DNA from: Fasciolopsis buskii
Lineage: Eukaryota > Platyhelminthes > Trematoda > Plagiorchiida > Fasciolidae
Reading direction: 5' to 3'
Assembly (NCBI GenBank): GCA_008360955.1
Contig: LUCM01006494.1
Span: 28,598-92,597, forward strand
DNA: 64,000 nucleotides
Positions within the stretch are counted from its first letter, which is position 1; every line of letters begins with the position of its first letter. The notes under the pieces are model-generated. The model ran no database searches and had not been told where the DNA came from. It saw only the letters and a program-made list of their open reading frames with translations. A program made the translations under genes and the position numbers. Positions 15,001 through 23,710 of the stretch are shown here, one piece after another.

Positions 15001-18000
15001 TATGTTCCTCCTACGGAATGGGAGAAGCCATGTGGAGGCCAACAGATGACGTGGCAACGTGGGATGAGAAAATGTACAGTGAAGTTAGGTGAAGTAGGTG
15101 TCTCGCATCTTCTTAGTTGGTGTTGTGGTCCGAAAGATCCGTCAGCTAGCCAGCTGGAGACACCAAAGAATGTGGCAGTGAACCGTGAACAATGGCGATC
15201 CTGTTGTCATTTTCTATTGAATCAATGATTGAGAGAGTGCGTTTGTACAGTTAGACTGTGTTCCGTGAGTTGGCTGCAGCAGCATTCTCATGTTTTCCCG
15301 CCTGTGTAGGTCTACTCCCTGTTCCCCTTGGATATTCCCTCTTTTTATAGAGACATGTGACTCTGGGGAAAGGCAGCGGTCAGTGTTGCTTGCCTTGCTG
15401 TTTAACGCTGAATGATGATGATGATGAAGACTGTTACACTGGCTTGTCCCAGACTATGTGAGTCAAATGCTACAAAGCATTTCTCTTTTCTCATTGTTTT
15501 TTCCTCCCTCTGTTTACCATCTACAGTTCGTGCCTTGCATGTCCTCTTCCAATGTCATCAGATGAACTTCCGTCAGCTGGCCCTGCCTCTGCCACCACTA
15601 CCGACGATGTTGGCAAAGGTTTGGATTTTTCTGAATCAAGCGTTCAATCGTGCGACCCAAATGAAAGTGATTTGTTAGAATTGTTGTATCCGGCAATGCG
15701 GACAATCTGTCTTTCATGTAGTCGCAACAAAAGGTAAATAAGTATATTCGCACTCTCAGAATACTTTGAGATCCTCGGGGAATCTTATCGAATTTGCTCA
15801 TTTTACTATGCGCAATTTCAACGCGGCTTCCTTATGAACCCAGTTTATTCCTTTTTCCCCATACGGTTTCCGCCGCTCACTTGGCCACCGCGTTCCATTA
15901 ATCTGGAATATACGATAATCTCGTCATTCTTATCTTCTACTCACTCGTTGACTGTCGTTCTCCTCATCTTTCCGATTTTTTTTGATTTATTGTGTAATTT
16001 GGAGAGTTCTCGTGCCGTACACTAAAATGCTTCCATCATGGCTAAATTTGCCGGTCCACTCAAGTACACACAACGAACCCCTCGCCCGATAGAACTGCTT
16101 TCATAAGCCAACTTACTGTTGTTGGTTCATGTACACACAAGGAATGGCGTTATTTTTCTCTGGTATAAAATTATGTCGCTCCTGCATCTGGGATTGTTTC
16201 CAGTTATCGATGTGTTGTGCTTATAACAGATTTGTAGCAGGCGGTTGATACATGCTCCACACTAATTTTTGTTCTCTCTTTTTAATACGTTCGCTTGCAC
16301 TACTCAAGTTACCTCTTTTCATCGCATCCAATTCACATTTTTGGCTTTTATATAGAAAGCCACATAATAGAAGAAAATTAAATTTCACCATCGCCAAAAT
16401 GTTTATTCGTTTTGCCAGCGATGCCGGTCAAATTTGGTCACTTGCTTGTTTATCCGTTGTGTTAAGGTTCAACCTTAAGGCTACATGGTTCAAAACACAA
16501 TCAAGCTTACAGAGGAGTGCATTTTTTCAGTTATTACATCCAAACTGCCCAGGAACATTACTGCACGCCTGTTATCAGTGCTCGTCTCACTCAAACAGAA
16601 ACTCCGGTGATTCGATACATTGCTCGATCTGTTATCTTCCGTTTTCCGCCAAGATTTCGTTCCATCCACAGCCAAACAAGTGAACTTTCTTGCAGAGCCT
16701 AGGCTTTACTGCCTTGCGGTTTGTAATTTTGAGTCATACTCCGGTTAGGTTTTTGGTGGCTACCAAATGATAGAGGAAGGGAGACTTAAAAGTCATTAGA
16801 TGAAAACACCATACAGAATCAGAATTATTTTGAATGCAAGAATGCCACATTTAGTCATGTCGCTTACGGTCCCCAACTATCGTGTTATGCCATATTATAG
16901 ACCTTAACCCGGTATTCTGATTTGACTTACTTGAGACAGACCGTTGGTTACGGTTTTCATACTCTTCTGCCAGGTCGTGAGCTCACTATGTTGACCCATC
17001 CTCCAACAACTCCCTCGAAAAACAGTATTTGCGGACTAAATTGATGTGCCGGCATGCTTGATACATTTATCGTTCACCTTTACCTGTTTGGTCTCAGAGG
17101 CTGTTCTACTGGCAGTTCTACGACCCAGTGCTTTCTTCTATGGGACGACATTCACTTAGTCAGTAGAATAGAGACTTGAACCAACGGCCATGCAGGAAAG
17201 ATGTATTGTCCATATTATAGTACCAAAGTAGCATCGCTATGACAGTAAATACGGCAGCGGCTAGTGGTAAACAGGAATCGAAAGTGAAAACTGTCGACAG
17301 TCACGGAACGGTCGGGTAACTTAAAATCTCTTTTATCGTGGACGCTATCTCTAAGGCTTTCGGTTGGTCTTCTGGACTCTGGTTCAATCCCAGGCCGTCT
17401 AATCAAACGAGAACGATCTGGCCGCTTAACTCGGCAGTTTTATTTTATTCGTCGTAATCAAATTGTTTACATAAGTACATACAAGACAGGGTGCCTTAGC
17501 TGATTGCTCACCGTCTAACGGGCTCATTATCTGCTCCTTGGTCTTCGTTGGTGAATGCCACCACCAATCGCCTCTGAATCTATTACACATTCAGACCACT
17601 TTCCAATCAATCCACGGACAAGGTGCCTGGCTAGTTCCATGCTTGTCCTCAAGCTTGCAGTCGGTCCAATTCCAAGCCCGTGCAATGTTCTACTGACATC
17701 AGAGAGGTTTGGCCATCAGTCCTTTTCTCCTGAGCATAATCTTTCTTCAGTTTGTAATACTCATCGCACCAAAGCACTGGTGGCCTCACGCTTTTGGCAT
17801 TCACAAGTAGCCTCCCCTGACATCGGGACCGTACAATGAAGACAGACAAATATTTCAAAATCAACCATAAAAATATATCGGTGACTGCTGCCTGAGTATA
17901 TTCAATTCTCTAGAAAAGTGGATACCATTAGGCACACTTCATTGAGAGCTGGTACACGGAAATCCTCTATCGACTGAATCGAATAACGGTTTCAGATCAC

Positions 18001-20344
18001 GACCCAACGGAAAGCGTGTCTGTATTAACGACTGTCTTACACACAGATGTGAGTGAATCGAAAACTGGATTGAGTCTCACGTCCACATCTTTCACGAGTA
18101 GAAGATAACTGCTACAGAATAGTATTCGTAGGGAATTTAGATGCAATGTGCATCAAACGTACTCATCTGTAATTTTCATGACAAGCTACACACCACTCGC
18201 GCCACTGACTTCGGTTCTGAGCCATATCTCCCAACATTTTAACCAACAGCAATCTTCATCCGTTGGATCCCAACCACGAAGGTGGGAAACATCAGCCGAA
18301 GCCAAAACCCAAACTAACTTCTTTATACCTCTACGCCAGGTCGTAGCCTGGTAGACACGTTCCCTCTTCCAGCCTTGCCCACCCAGCACGTGCACAAAGG
18401 GCACGAAAGGGTAGATGATAGGCAAGCATACGCAATACGTGTCCAAGCTACCGAAAGGGGACGTAAGGGGATTATCTGAGTCAGAGAACGACTGTCTGCA
18501 ACCAACACACGACGATGCACCTGGTCATTGCTCACCGGTTGTTCCACCCAGACACGAGAAATGCTTCGGAGACATCGGTGGCTGGAAACAGAAAATCTCC
18601 GGAACTCGTCAATGCGGGCAGGCCAGGTGTCACAACCGAAAAGTAGAATACTACGAAATATGGCCATATCTGATTACGTCAGCTGTTTTGCAAGACAGTC
18701 CTCATTCAGGAAGTGCATAGTTCAAATCTTGTGACTCCTATTTCCAAGTTTAATTCACTAAACGGTTTGGTCACATTATGTACCTATATATGCGTATCAT
18801 ATGTACGGTTGATTTTCTTTCTAATAGCTCAGATGCAATACCCTGGTGCTCATTCGTTCGCCGAAACGAGCAGTAAACTCGCAAATGTTTCAGAACCAGA
18901 TAAAATAGAATCATAGATGCAAAGATCTTGTGATGATTTGAATTATGCCCTTGTCTTCCTGTAACCCCGACCGTATGAATGGAAGTACTGGAATGCAATC
19001 AAGAATTAACCACAACTGCCCCATTCAGAACACAAATCGAATTCGTATATTTTTGTTATTCAAGATCACTTCATACCGTATAGCACAGGGAAGAACATCA
19101 TGCCAAAGGTAGAAAAAGGCGTCCTACGAGAGTTGTAATATGAAATGAATATGGCCTTTCTTCTTCCCGGCAATGGATGGATTTCATTGTTTTGGACTTT
19201 TGCGTACACGTTTGTCCGGATTTCAGCCAAAAAGGGCGCATTTGTCATCTCATCAAAATACGGGATGGAAAAAATGGCGCAGCGAAAAATAAAACAATTA
19301 AAGTTGCAAATGATTACGTAACCCTGCCACGACTTGCTCTCGATTGGTGAGAGTTCGCGCTGGGTAAAGTACAGTGGAGTTTCCTTACTTGTGCGAGAGG
19401 GTACGGGGTGGAAGATAGAGAACGGCATTTAAAAAGTTCGTTGTGTAGAGGATGAGACTGATCCGAAAGGATTTTATGTCTAAATGTCTCACATGCCGGT
19501 AGATCAATACCACAGTTTGGTAAACAGCTCTTTCAGCGGCAAGGCACACCGCTGATGACTGACAAACCACGACCAGACGTTCTGATGTCTTCCTTTAATA
19601 AATCATCAAAAATGACGAACAAACTAGAGGAGAATGGGAAAACCATATTGGTATACAACTGGGATCGACGTGATTGCGAAGAAAGGAGAATGGACGGGAA
19701 AAGTGAGTTTTTTGTTAGGGGCAGTATAAGGACATCATAAAAGCCTGCGACGAAAATCAACGCCACGTTGGAAACACTGGAATAGATGCTTTAGACAGGC
19801 AAGAAGCTCGGGAGAATGAACATCAGGGACTCGGTCAATGCACAGACAAATAAGGGATTTCCTCGAGGCCGACAGTTGCCCTAGCCGAAATGTTAATGCA
19901 GAATCTGACCAAAAAACTATGGAAACGTCTGTAGAGTACTTTGTTAATAATGATCGGTGAATTTTGGAAGACTTCCTGGGACAAATACTGTAAAGGATGA
20001 AATCGTGGTCTGTCTTGACGTCATATTATTTTCATACAGTACTCCTGAATCCGACAAGACAGGCACAACAAGGTCCTTACTAAGAGTGCTAATGGGACGA
20101 AACACCAAATTAATGTAGTTATGCCCATGTCGTTTGAGCTTAAGTACTATGAGCAAATTAAGGGTTTTTTTGACTTCCGGTTTCCTTGCAGAAGGCGTGA
20201 TATCTAAATTGGATGAAATAGCAACATCTTACATCAAACCAGGACTTCGGCTTGACGAGGATGACGAGGCATTTCCCACCATCAATGAAGCCTTCGCGGA
20301 TTTCAGTTACACGAAAGAGGCGTATAATAAGATACCAGTTTACC
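255..20344 (+). CDS. Multi-exon gene with a Rubicon-homology-like zinc-binding region (partial)
   Basis: This is a composite gene span; the exons are listed separately. The splice phases of six candidate exons (255-331, 488-680, 13053-13162, 15527-15733, 16531-16679, 20192-20344) agree at every junction (2, 0, 2, 2, 1). The core resembles the RH region (DUF4206) of PLEKHM1, Rubicon and DEF8. It has a P-x3-I...W-x4-YP-like stretch, a helical part ending in DHVRSCS, then paired cysteines as in C-x2-C-x7-C-x2-C and FCSDCHRPCH. In that family the RH region binds Rab7 and takes part in endolysosomal or autophagic traffic. The region between the W and the HV-C pair is about half the usual length, and the protein continues past the zinc region, which is unusual. 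The 5' end lies outside the window and the 3' end is not identified. The first exon and the last two are the least certain. Confidence 0.5.
488..680 (+). CDS. Exon: helical half of the RH-like domain
   Basis: The acceptor is tctgtttctgttggacag and the donor is a consensus gtaagt after TGCTCC. The exon enters in phase 2 and leaves in phase 0. Its 64 codons include LTRKLQTQDPYWIFEQP, ELVDSVRNGS and DDHVRSCS. From memory of PLEKHM1 and Rubicon, the region before the first zinc cysteines has the same layout: L-x2-L-x2-RL, a proline-aromatic turn, an acidic-leucine helix, then HV-x2-C. The stop-free frame, strong splice signals and continuation into a cysteine-rich exon make this the most solid exon of the gene. 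Confidence 0.6.
681..1120. other. Intronic sequence, nothing recognised
   Basis: This is the start of the long intron. It is AT-rich and includes a short purine-rich run of imperfect repeats (agg-ataaa-like) near 780-850. I see no open frame or RNA signal. Confidence 0.4.
1125..1330 (+). repeat. tRNA-like (SINE-type) element
   Basis: It begins GGCCAGCAGTGGTCAA, which resembles a tRNA A box, and has GGGGATTCGAAACGC about 50 bp on, which resembles a B box. The tail is unrelated to tRNA. The opening resembles that of the element at 59480 (GGCCGGCGGTGGCCAA), so both may belong to one family. Anticodon-arm pairing is poor, so it is unlikely to be a functional tRNA gene. Confidence 0.45.
1331..2950. 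other. Intronic sequence without identifiable features
   Basis: Short frames occur on both strands, but none has splice signals, composition or motifs that support coding. Confidence 0.4.
2959..3030. repeat. Compound microsatellite (ACGC)n-(AT)n
   Basis: A short CA/CG run (cacgcacgcacgcacgcg) runs directly into about 24 AT units. Confidence 0.95.
3480..4860 (+). pseudogene. RTE-clade LINE relic (reverse transcriptase, C-terminal region)
   Basis: Frames with shifts and stops spell an RTE reverse transcriptase. The palm motif A region FLDLKAAF is followed by VSVDR (usually DSVDR). Then come EKFFSLIQSPY and a fingers/palm stretch. Motif C is degraded, KYADY at about 4108-4122 in place of YADD. 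Next is LFGSETWLLRAEDMRRL, followed by HRCLHIVDRIWW, a stretch typical of the C-terminal region of trematode RTE elements. The loss of both aspartates and the many stops show it is inactive. It lies in sense orientation within the large intron. Confidence 0.8.
4861..5540. other. Unassigned intronic stretch
   Basis: No gene is seen. A GGGATTCAAAAC-like B-box near 5205 may be an old SINE scrap, but no A box lies at the right distance. Confidence 0.3.
5544..8380 (-). pseudogene. RTE LINE relic, antisense, interrupted
   Basis: Read on the minus strand, pieces occur in the order expected of one RTE element. Endonuclease-end remnants lie at 8380-7300. The linker with GDSRNLFYLIR and GSPIHNQEM lies at 7035-6805. 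The RT start, VPDLKKGSRSDYFNN then ISLASNLL, lies at 6646-6422. A degraded motif A (YLAIRTVFDFFDK) lies at about 6300. The 3' domain with AMTWHRGVKI and WCPRDKN lies at 5801-5544. The part between about 6230 and 5810 is not recognisable as RTE and may be an insertion. Stops and frameshifts are frequent. The assignment of 8380-7300 is the weakest part. Confidence 0.6.
8600..10500 (-). pseudogene. RTE LINE relic, antisense, internally deleted
   Basis: Minus-strand frames give the pre-RT linker (IRLLKRVKAAGLDELKP, then IRDIWNEKRIP) at 10209-9916. A deletion of about 100 residues of RT follows. Next are LDYADDAVRLFES, then LYGCETWSMRVGDVRRL, then LHWLVHVLCMTNTR and MTWQRGMRKC, ending near 8847. 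The 3' flank ends in short ATC/GAT repeats. Positions 8859-9788 are almost identical to 15186-14257 in inverted orientation and share the same TGA within the YADD-upstream frame and the same frameshift after YADD. Confidence 0.8.
10501..11480. other. Unassigned intronic sequence
   Basis: No convincing frame, RNA or repeat is seen on either strand. Confidence 0.35.
11490..12800 (-). pseudogene. Decayed transposase of CACTA/EnSpm-like (Transposase_21-related) type
   Basis: Minus-strand fragments occur in the order seen in the large family of animal transposase-domain proteins. They are LVQFNIDKL-x-SSN then WPILG (about 12700-12590), LVGLISFGGLSKSVGVDKYL (about 12560-12500), ADIPAKGYVK then QHNGYF (about 12450-12390), and VFNVHYFAHSS then LHGFSAPPYESFVDII (about 11825-11720). 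The family usually shows IDG-x-P-x-KSS...WPI, CDAPA-x-AFVK...HxGY and YNVHxLxHL...FSAFPFENF. Several stops and frameshifts make it dead. It lies antisense in the long intron. Confidence 0.65.
12801..13052. other. Intron end before the zinc exon
   Basis: There is no separate feature apart from the pyrimidine tract and the acceptor at 13051-13052. Confidence 0.5.
13053..13162 (+). CDS. Exon: cysteine-rich zinc-binding part of the RH-like domain
   Basis: The acceptor is tttctgtttgtttcag and the donor is gtgagt. Entry is in phase 0, matching the exon ending at 680, and exit is in phase 2. The 36 codons read K-C-E-S then CSVCEIG, then FCSDCHRPCH. Together with the preceding CS this gives C-x2-C-x7-C-x2-C followed by C-x2-C-x3-C-H, the spacing expected of a two-zinc treble-clef or RING-like fold. 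The exon lies at the far end of a 12.4-kb intron filled with transposon relics. Confidence 0.6.
13480..13750 (+). pseudogene. RTE LINE fragment (motif C region)
   Basis: The frame reads AVRNALSGL, then FPRNRVSCLKFTNNIALMSHNVQVLLHAL, split over two frames. It aligns by eye with the RTE stretch around LEFADDIALLSDNPQ. The catalytic YADD is replaced by FTNN, so it could not have been active. It is a separate, older copy from the one beginning near 14150. Confidence 0.65.
14150..15430 (+). pseudogene. RTE LINE relic, sense, partner of the 8.6-10.5 kb copy
   Basis: Plus-strand reading gives GKLSRSLETTSGVRPGCP, then ISPFLFNFVMDEVMEDAF followed by a TGA. YADD is at 14385-14396 in LDYADDAV, and after a frameshift comes the 118-codon frame 14461-14817 with LYGCETWSMRVGDVRRL. 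Positions 14923-15228 give the C-terminal RGMRKC, WCCGPKD and NREQWRSCC. The 3' end is a (GAT)n tail at about 15410-15427, as RTE elements often carry. Positions 14257-15186 match 9788-8859 inverted and ungapped, with only one or two mismatches seen; flanking element sequence is only about 75-85% alike. Confidence 0.85.
15527..15733 (+). CDS. Exon: last zinc ligands plus acidic linker
   Basis: The acceptor is tttaccatctacag and the donor is gtaaat. The first base completes a CGT arginine codon begun at 13162, giving CHRSCLACP, which supplies two further cysteines as in the C-terminal CPxC of RH domains. The exon continues with a serine-, threonine- and acid-rich linker (ESSVQSCDPNESDLLELL) and then ICLSCSRNKR, another cysteine pair. 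RH proteins normally end soon after the CPxC, so this extension would be lineage-specific, or the family match is only partial. Confidence 0.55.
15734..16530. other. Intron between candidate exons
   Basis: The sequence is T-rich. I see no repeat or RNA. Confidence 0.4.
16531..16679 (+). CDS. Candidate exon, no recognised domain
   Basis: The stretch follows gcattttttcag and is open in the frame required by the preceding exon (entry phase 2). It leaves in phase 1 at a weak gtgaac donor, which is what the exon at 20192 needs. The reading is basic and beta-rich (PVISARLTQTETPVIRYIAR) and resembles nothing I recognise. A second frame across the same bases is also open, so coding status rests on the phase fit alone. 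Confidence 0.35.
16680..18200. other. Intronic stretch with one tRNA-like scrap
   Basis: At 17335-17405 a GACGCTATCTCTAAGG stretch followed by GGTTCAATCCCAG looks like the A and B boxes of a tRNA-derived repeat. Nothing else is recognisable. Confidence 0.35.
18200..18790 (-). pseudogene. RTE LINE 3' relic, antisense
   Basis: The minus-strand frame at 18667-18323 reads SILLFGCDTWPARIDEFRRF, then HRCLRSISRVW, and a second frame at 18446-18186 reads QATTWRRGIKKLVWV and HLRGWDPTDED. This is the region after the RT palm in trematode RTE elements. Positions 18207-18648 match 33738-33297 inverted, with the same frameshift and only about two mismatches in the part compared base by base. Confidence 0.8.
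18791..20191. other. Unassigned sequence upstream of the acidic exon
   Basis: No feature is seen apart from the strong acceptor at 20190-20191. Confidence 0.35.
20192..20344 (+). CDS. Candidate acidic exon
   Basis: The acceptor is ttccggtttccttgcag, which is strong. The stop-free reading includes GVISKLDEIATSYIKPG, LDEDDEAF and INEAFADFSYTKEAYNKIP. It enters in phase 1 and could leave at gtacct (20345) or at a GC donor (gcaagt) a few bases on. Composition looks like real protein rather than translated AT-rich DNA. It may belong to the RH-like gene or to another + strand gene. No domain is recognised. Confidence 0.45.
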
Positions 20345-22250
20345 GTACCTGCAAGTTTCTCCCTCGTTTTTCATTTTTGTCGCGTGTTTTGTCAACCACT
20401 AGCGATTGCGCAATAGTCCTCACCAAGACCCCTTTTCTACTACCCCCAGAGCAATCCTCATCAAAATTAAGATGGAAACGAGGTAATGTTACACATTTTT
20501 AAACGGCTGATTCGCTGCTCACGTCTTATAGCGACGAAGGCTCACCAATAAAGCTACAGATGTCCTCCAAACGCCTCAGCCCGACCAAATCTACAAATGA
20601 CCCACGAGATTACCGACGAGAAAAGTCAAAACGAAGTAAAAGTACCAACTGATAACGAATGAGTAAAATTCAGAGGGACAAGATGATTTCGAGTTAGAGG
20701 TGTTCGAGACGTACGCTTGTGGACTGTGTTAAATGGGTCGAGAGTGGTCCAGTAAAAAAACGATGCATTTCGGACTAAGAAAAGAACCAATGAGATGAGA
20801 GTGTTAGTATTGTATTTTCCTTATTAAGTTCAGTTTGTACAACCATTGTTGTTGCATGAGAGTGCTTTTGTTTTGTTTGGTACGCGGTAGCACCGAATAA
20901 GTTGGAAAAAATCAAAGACAAAAAAAGAAGTGAAAACATTTTGAATGGAACACCATTGTTGGGAGAGTATGCAACGCATGGCCCAATCCATAACAGGTAA
21001 CGAAGTGTTTGGCATTTCTTTAGAATGCTTGAGTGTTAACAGCAAAAGAATTTGCCTGAAATTGGTGGCATGTATTGGCCTCTGTCTCCGGACGAGGTAC
21101 ACGGTCTACACATGGCCAAAATCCGTAAATGAGCCAACGACCAGCAGAATAAATGACATTGAATGGAGCTGCTCTGCACAACGAAAGAAAACCCGAATCA
21201 AGGTCATTGGAAATCAAGGCGAGGAACCGGGAGTCATCACCGACCAGGGAATCATGTGTTCATGTTTTACCGTGCGCATCCGCGGAATTGTTCTTGTTCA
21301 ATGAATAACGTAGAAAATAGCATTGCATACCTCCTCTTCGATCAGAATAAAGATCAGGTTGAAGAAAGATACAATAATGATAATCAGTCCCCGCGCAAAT
21401 TAGAATCAGCAGTATTGTACGGAGATCACTCCTCTCTTTTGTAAGAAGTCAGCAATGTGCGTTTGGATGTGAGAAATTAAATCGTTCAAGGGATACCCCA
21501 AGAATTAGAAGACCGATCTATGGTGGAAGTAGTGCGGATTGTTTTGTTCAAAAACATAAAGGAAAGACGGCAGGCCGGAATATCGAACTGAATAACCAAT
21601 TGTGACACCCTAGAAACACTGCGAATATGATAAACGCAGAAAAGAGTAAATAGCAAATAAAGTATGACCACGCATACATAGCAACGAAGCGTCACAGCAA
21701 GAAGGAACGACACTTAGGGGGTCAAATTTTAGGAGCTGAAGCGTCTGTAAACTTTATTTAAATAAGCGCGAGAAAATAAGGAAGATAAGTATATACGTGC
21801 AAAAAACTGGTGTTTGGAAATCGAACCGGAAAGATTGTTGATACTATATTTAACTAAATGTAGTCGCAGAGCTAGACGTACGCCCAGTGACTCTCCACAT
21901 TCCCGATAGGCCCAAATTTGCTCCTCGATACTAATCTCAGGCAGGTTACATTGCCTGAAGACGGTAGATAAGTAATCTGGACCAAAGTCATCCACACATC
22001 GTAATAGCATGATACAAAATGGCTGTAGATGTAGTATGCACACACACCTGGATTTTTACCTGCTCAGTGGACTTTGAGTGAGTTGTAAGTGCAGTCTGTC
22101 TATCTATCAGTGAGTGTATTTTACCGACACTTATCGAACTTTGAAGTTTCCTTGAAGCAAGAGGACCAAGAAATGATGGAAGTATTCGCAAGTACTTCGT
22201 AGCGAGTGAGCTGATTATTCTAAAAAAAAATGTAGGATTCTCAGCCAATG
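20345..22250. other. Unassigned sequence
   Basis: Open frames such as 20945-21304 lack splice signals and domain resemblance. No repeat is recognised. Confidence 0.35.
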
Positions 22251-22258
22251 CGTACGGT

Positions 22259-22553
22259 TTATGCTCCCTGCAATTGCGTACGTGATTCACGGGAGAGAAC
22301 TGGTGAATATCTAAATGCATATATTTCACGAGTGCGACCAATAAAGTTGTGTATAGGAAGCCTGGTTACCTTCAACCAACCAACCTCGGAGCTGCTCACC
22401 CTGAACCCCTCTGTTAATGCTCTCAAATGATCGTGCGTCTCAAGCAGTGTCTGCTGAAGAAGACCTACGGTTTGCTTTCTCATGGCGGAGTCAGTCCCAC
22501 TAAAATGCTGGTACGATGGCGAATGTTCAGCGCTCTCCACCGAATTGACTGAT
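22259..22553 (-). CDS. Candidate terminal exon of a minus-strand gene
   Basis: A poly(C) tract followed by AAAG forms an acceptor at 22554-22555. The stop-free frame runs SVNSVESAEHSPSYQHF, then MRKQTVGLLQQTLLETH and LRALTEGF, which looks like an amphipathic helix. At 22370 there is a gtaacc donor. The 102-bp stretch to a good acceptor at 22268 is also open and a multiple of three, so it is either a short in-frame intron or part of the exon; both ways end at the same TAA at 22259. I do not recognise the protein. No upstream exon was found. Confidence 0.35.
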
Positions 22554-22559
22554 CTTTGG

Positions 22560-23350
22560 GGGGGGGGGAGTTTAGGGGCTACAGCCAACCACGATCGGCG
22601 TATGAGTACGAGTTATTATGCTAGTGGACATCCATGGTGAAGAAGTGTACTAGACGCCCGGAATGTTTGGCCTCACCCAAAAGGTGTATAAACTGAGCAA
22701 TCAGTCGAAATTTTTCCTGGATTACGGGGCCGTCAAACAGTCCTAATGCTTTATAGGCTAGAACTTCTCATCTAAAGGGTCGGAGTAGGGTCTGGTGATA
22801 TCCCGTTGAATAACAATAACGTGGATATGGAGGAGCTATCGTATGCATAAATGACCCTAAATAATACTTCTTTCCTCTTCCTCCCTCATTGATATATTTC
22901 ATCATGGTCCCACGGGCGTATGATTTGTATGGCGATTTGTGTAAAACATGATACATCAGACCGCCCAAAATTCTTTTATGCAGCTGGTTGTAGTGAATTT
23001 GTATAGAAACTTCAGAGGCAATTAACAGTAGATAGCGTGTACCCCACCGGTCTATTCACAATCGACCGTAGAGCATCATAGTATCGTTGTCCTTCTTCAT
23101 GATAGTATCGCAGCTGTTTCCAGTTCAAAATCTTATATGAATCTATCCACTACCGCAATTACAGAAAGTAAGTGATCATCAAAGATTTTCCTTGTACCGC
23201 ACGCATGTTGCGTTGGTCGACGGCGGCAAAACCGAGGAGGAAGAGAACTAACTAGGCATTTTGGGTCGAATGATGACATACTTGTGCAGCACGAATTAAA
23301 GTATGCTGATTCTGCTAATCAGTTTGACGACTATGGGATCTACTCCACGT
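22560..23350. other. Unassigned sequence
   Basis: A minus-strand frame at 22968-22768 (66 codons) is open but without supporting signals. Confidence 0.3.
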
Positions 23351-23354
23351 GGCG

Positions 23355-23710
23355 AACAAACCTACTTTCGGCGGTTTATAATTATGTTATTACACCATAT
23401 TAAGTATGACTAGCATCAACTTGGATAAAGGAAAAGGGTGGTTGAATGAAGTGAGTGAGTCATAAGTGGAAGAAAAAATGACGCACACGGGATCCAGATC
23501 CAACTATCACCTATCCAGGACTACACAATCCAGCTACGGGTACCCATTATTTCGGTCCAGAGTTGGGTCTCGATAACGTGTGCGTCTTTTTCCACTCTTA
23601 ACCCACTTCATCTAACCACACTCTCTATCCAATGAGATATTGGCCACACTTACTATGATGTAATAGCATGATTACGAACTACCGAAAATGAGGTTGTTCA
23701 CTAATTGTGC
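23355..23710. repeat. Imperfect palindromic (MITE-like) element
   Basis: The left arm (about 23355-23500) and right arm (about 23560-23710) are imperfect inverted complements. Matching blocks include TTTCGG with TAAT-x-ATG-x-TATTAC, GTGGTT-x-ATGAAGTG, AGTGGAA with GACGCACACG, and GATCCAACT against AGTTGGGTC near the axis. Arm identity is roughly 75% by eye. No coding frame is present, so it looks like an old non-autonomous hairpin element. Target-site duplications were not found. Confidence 0.55.
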
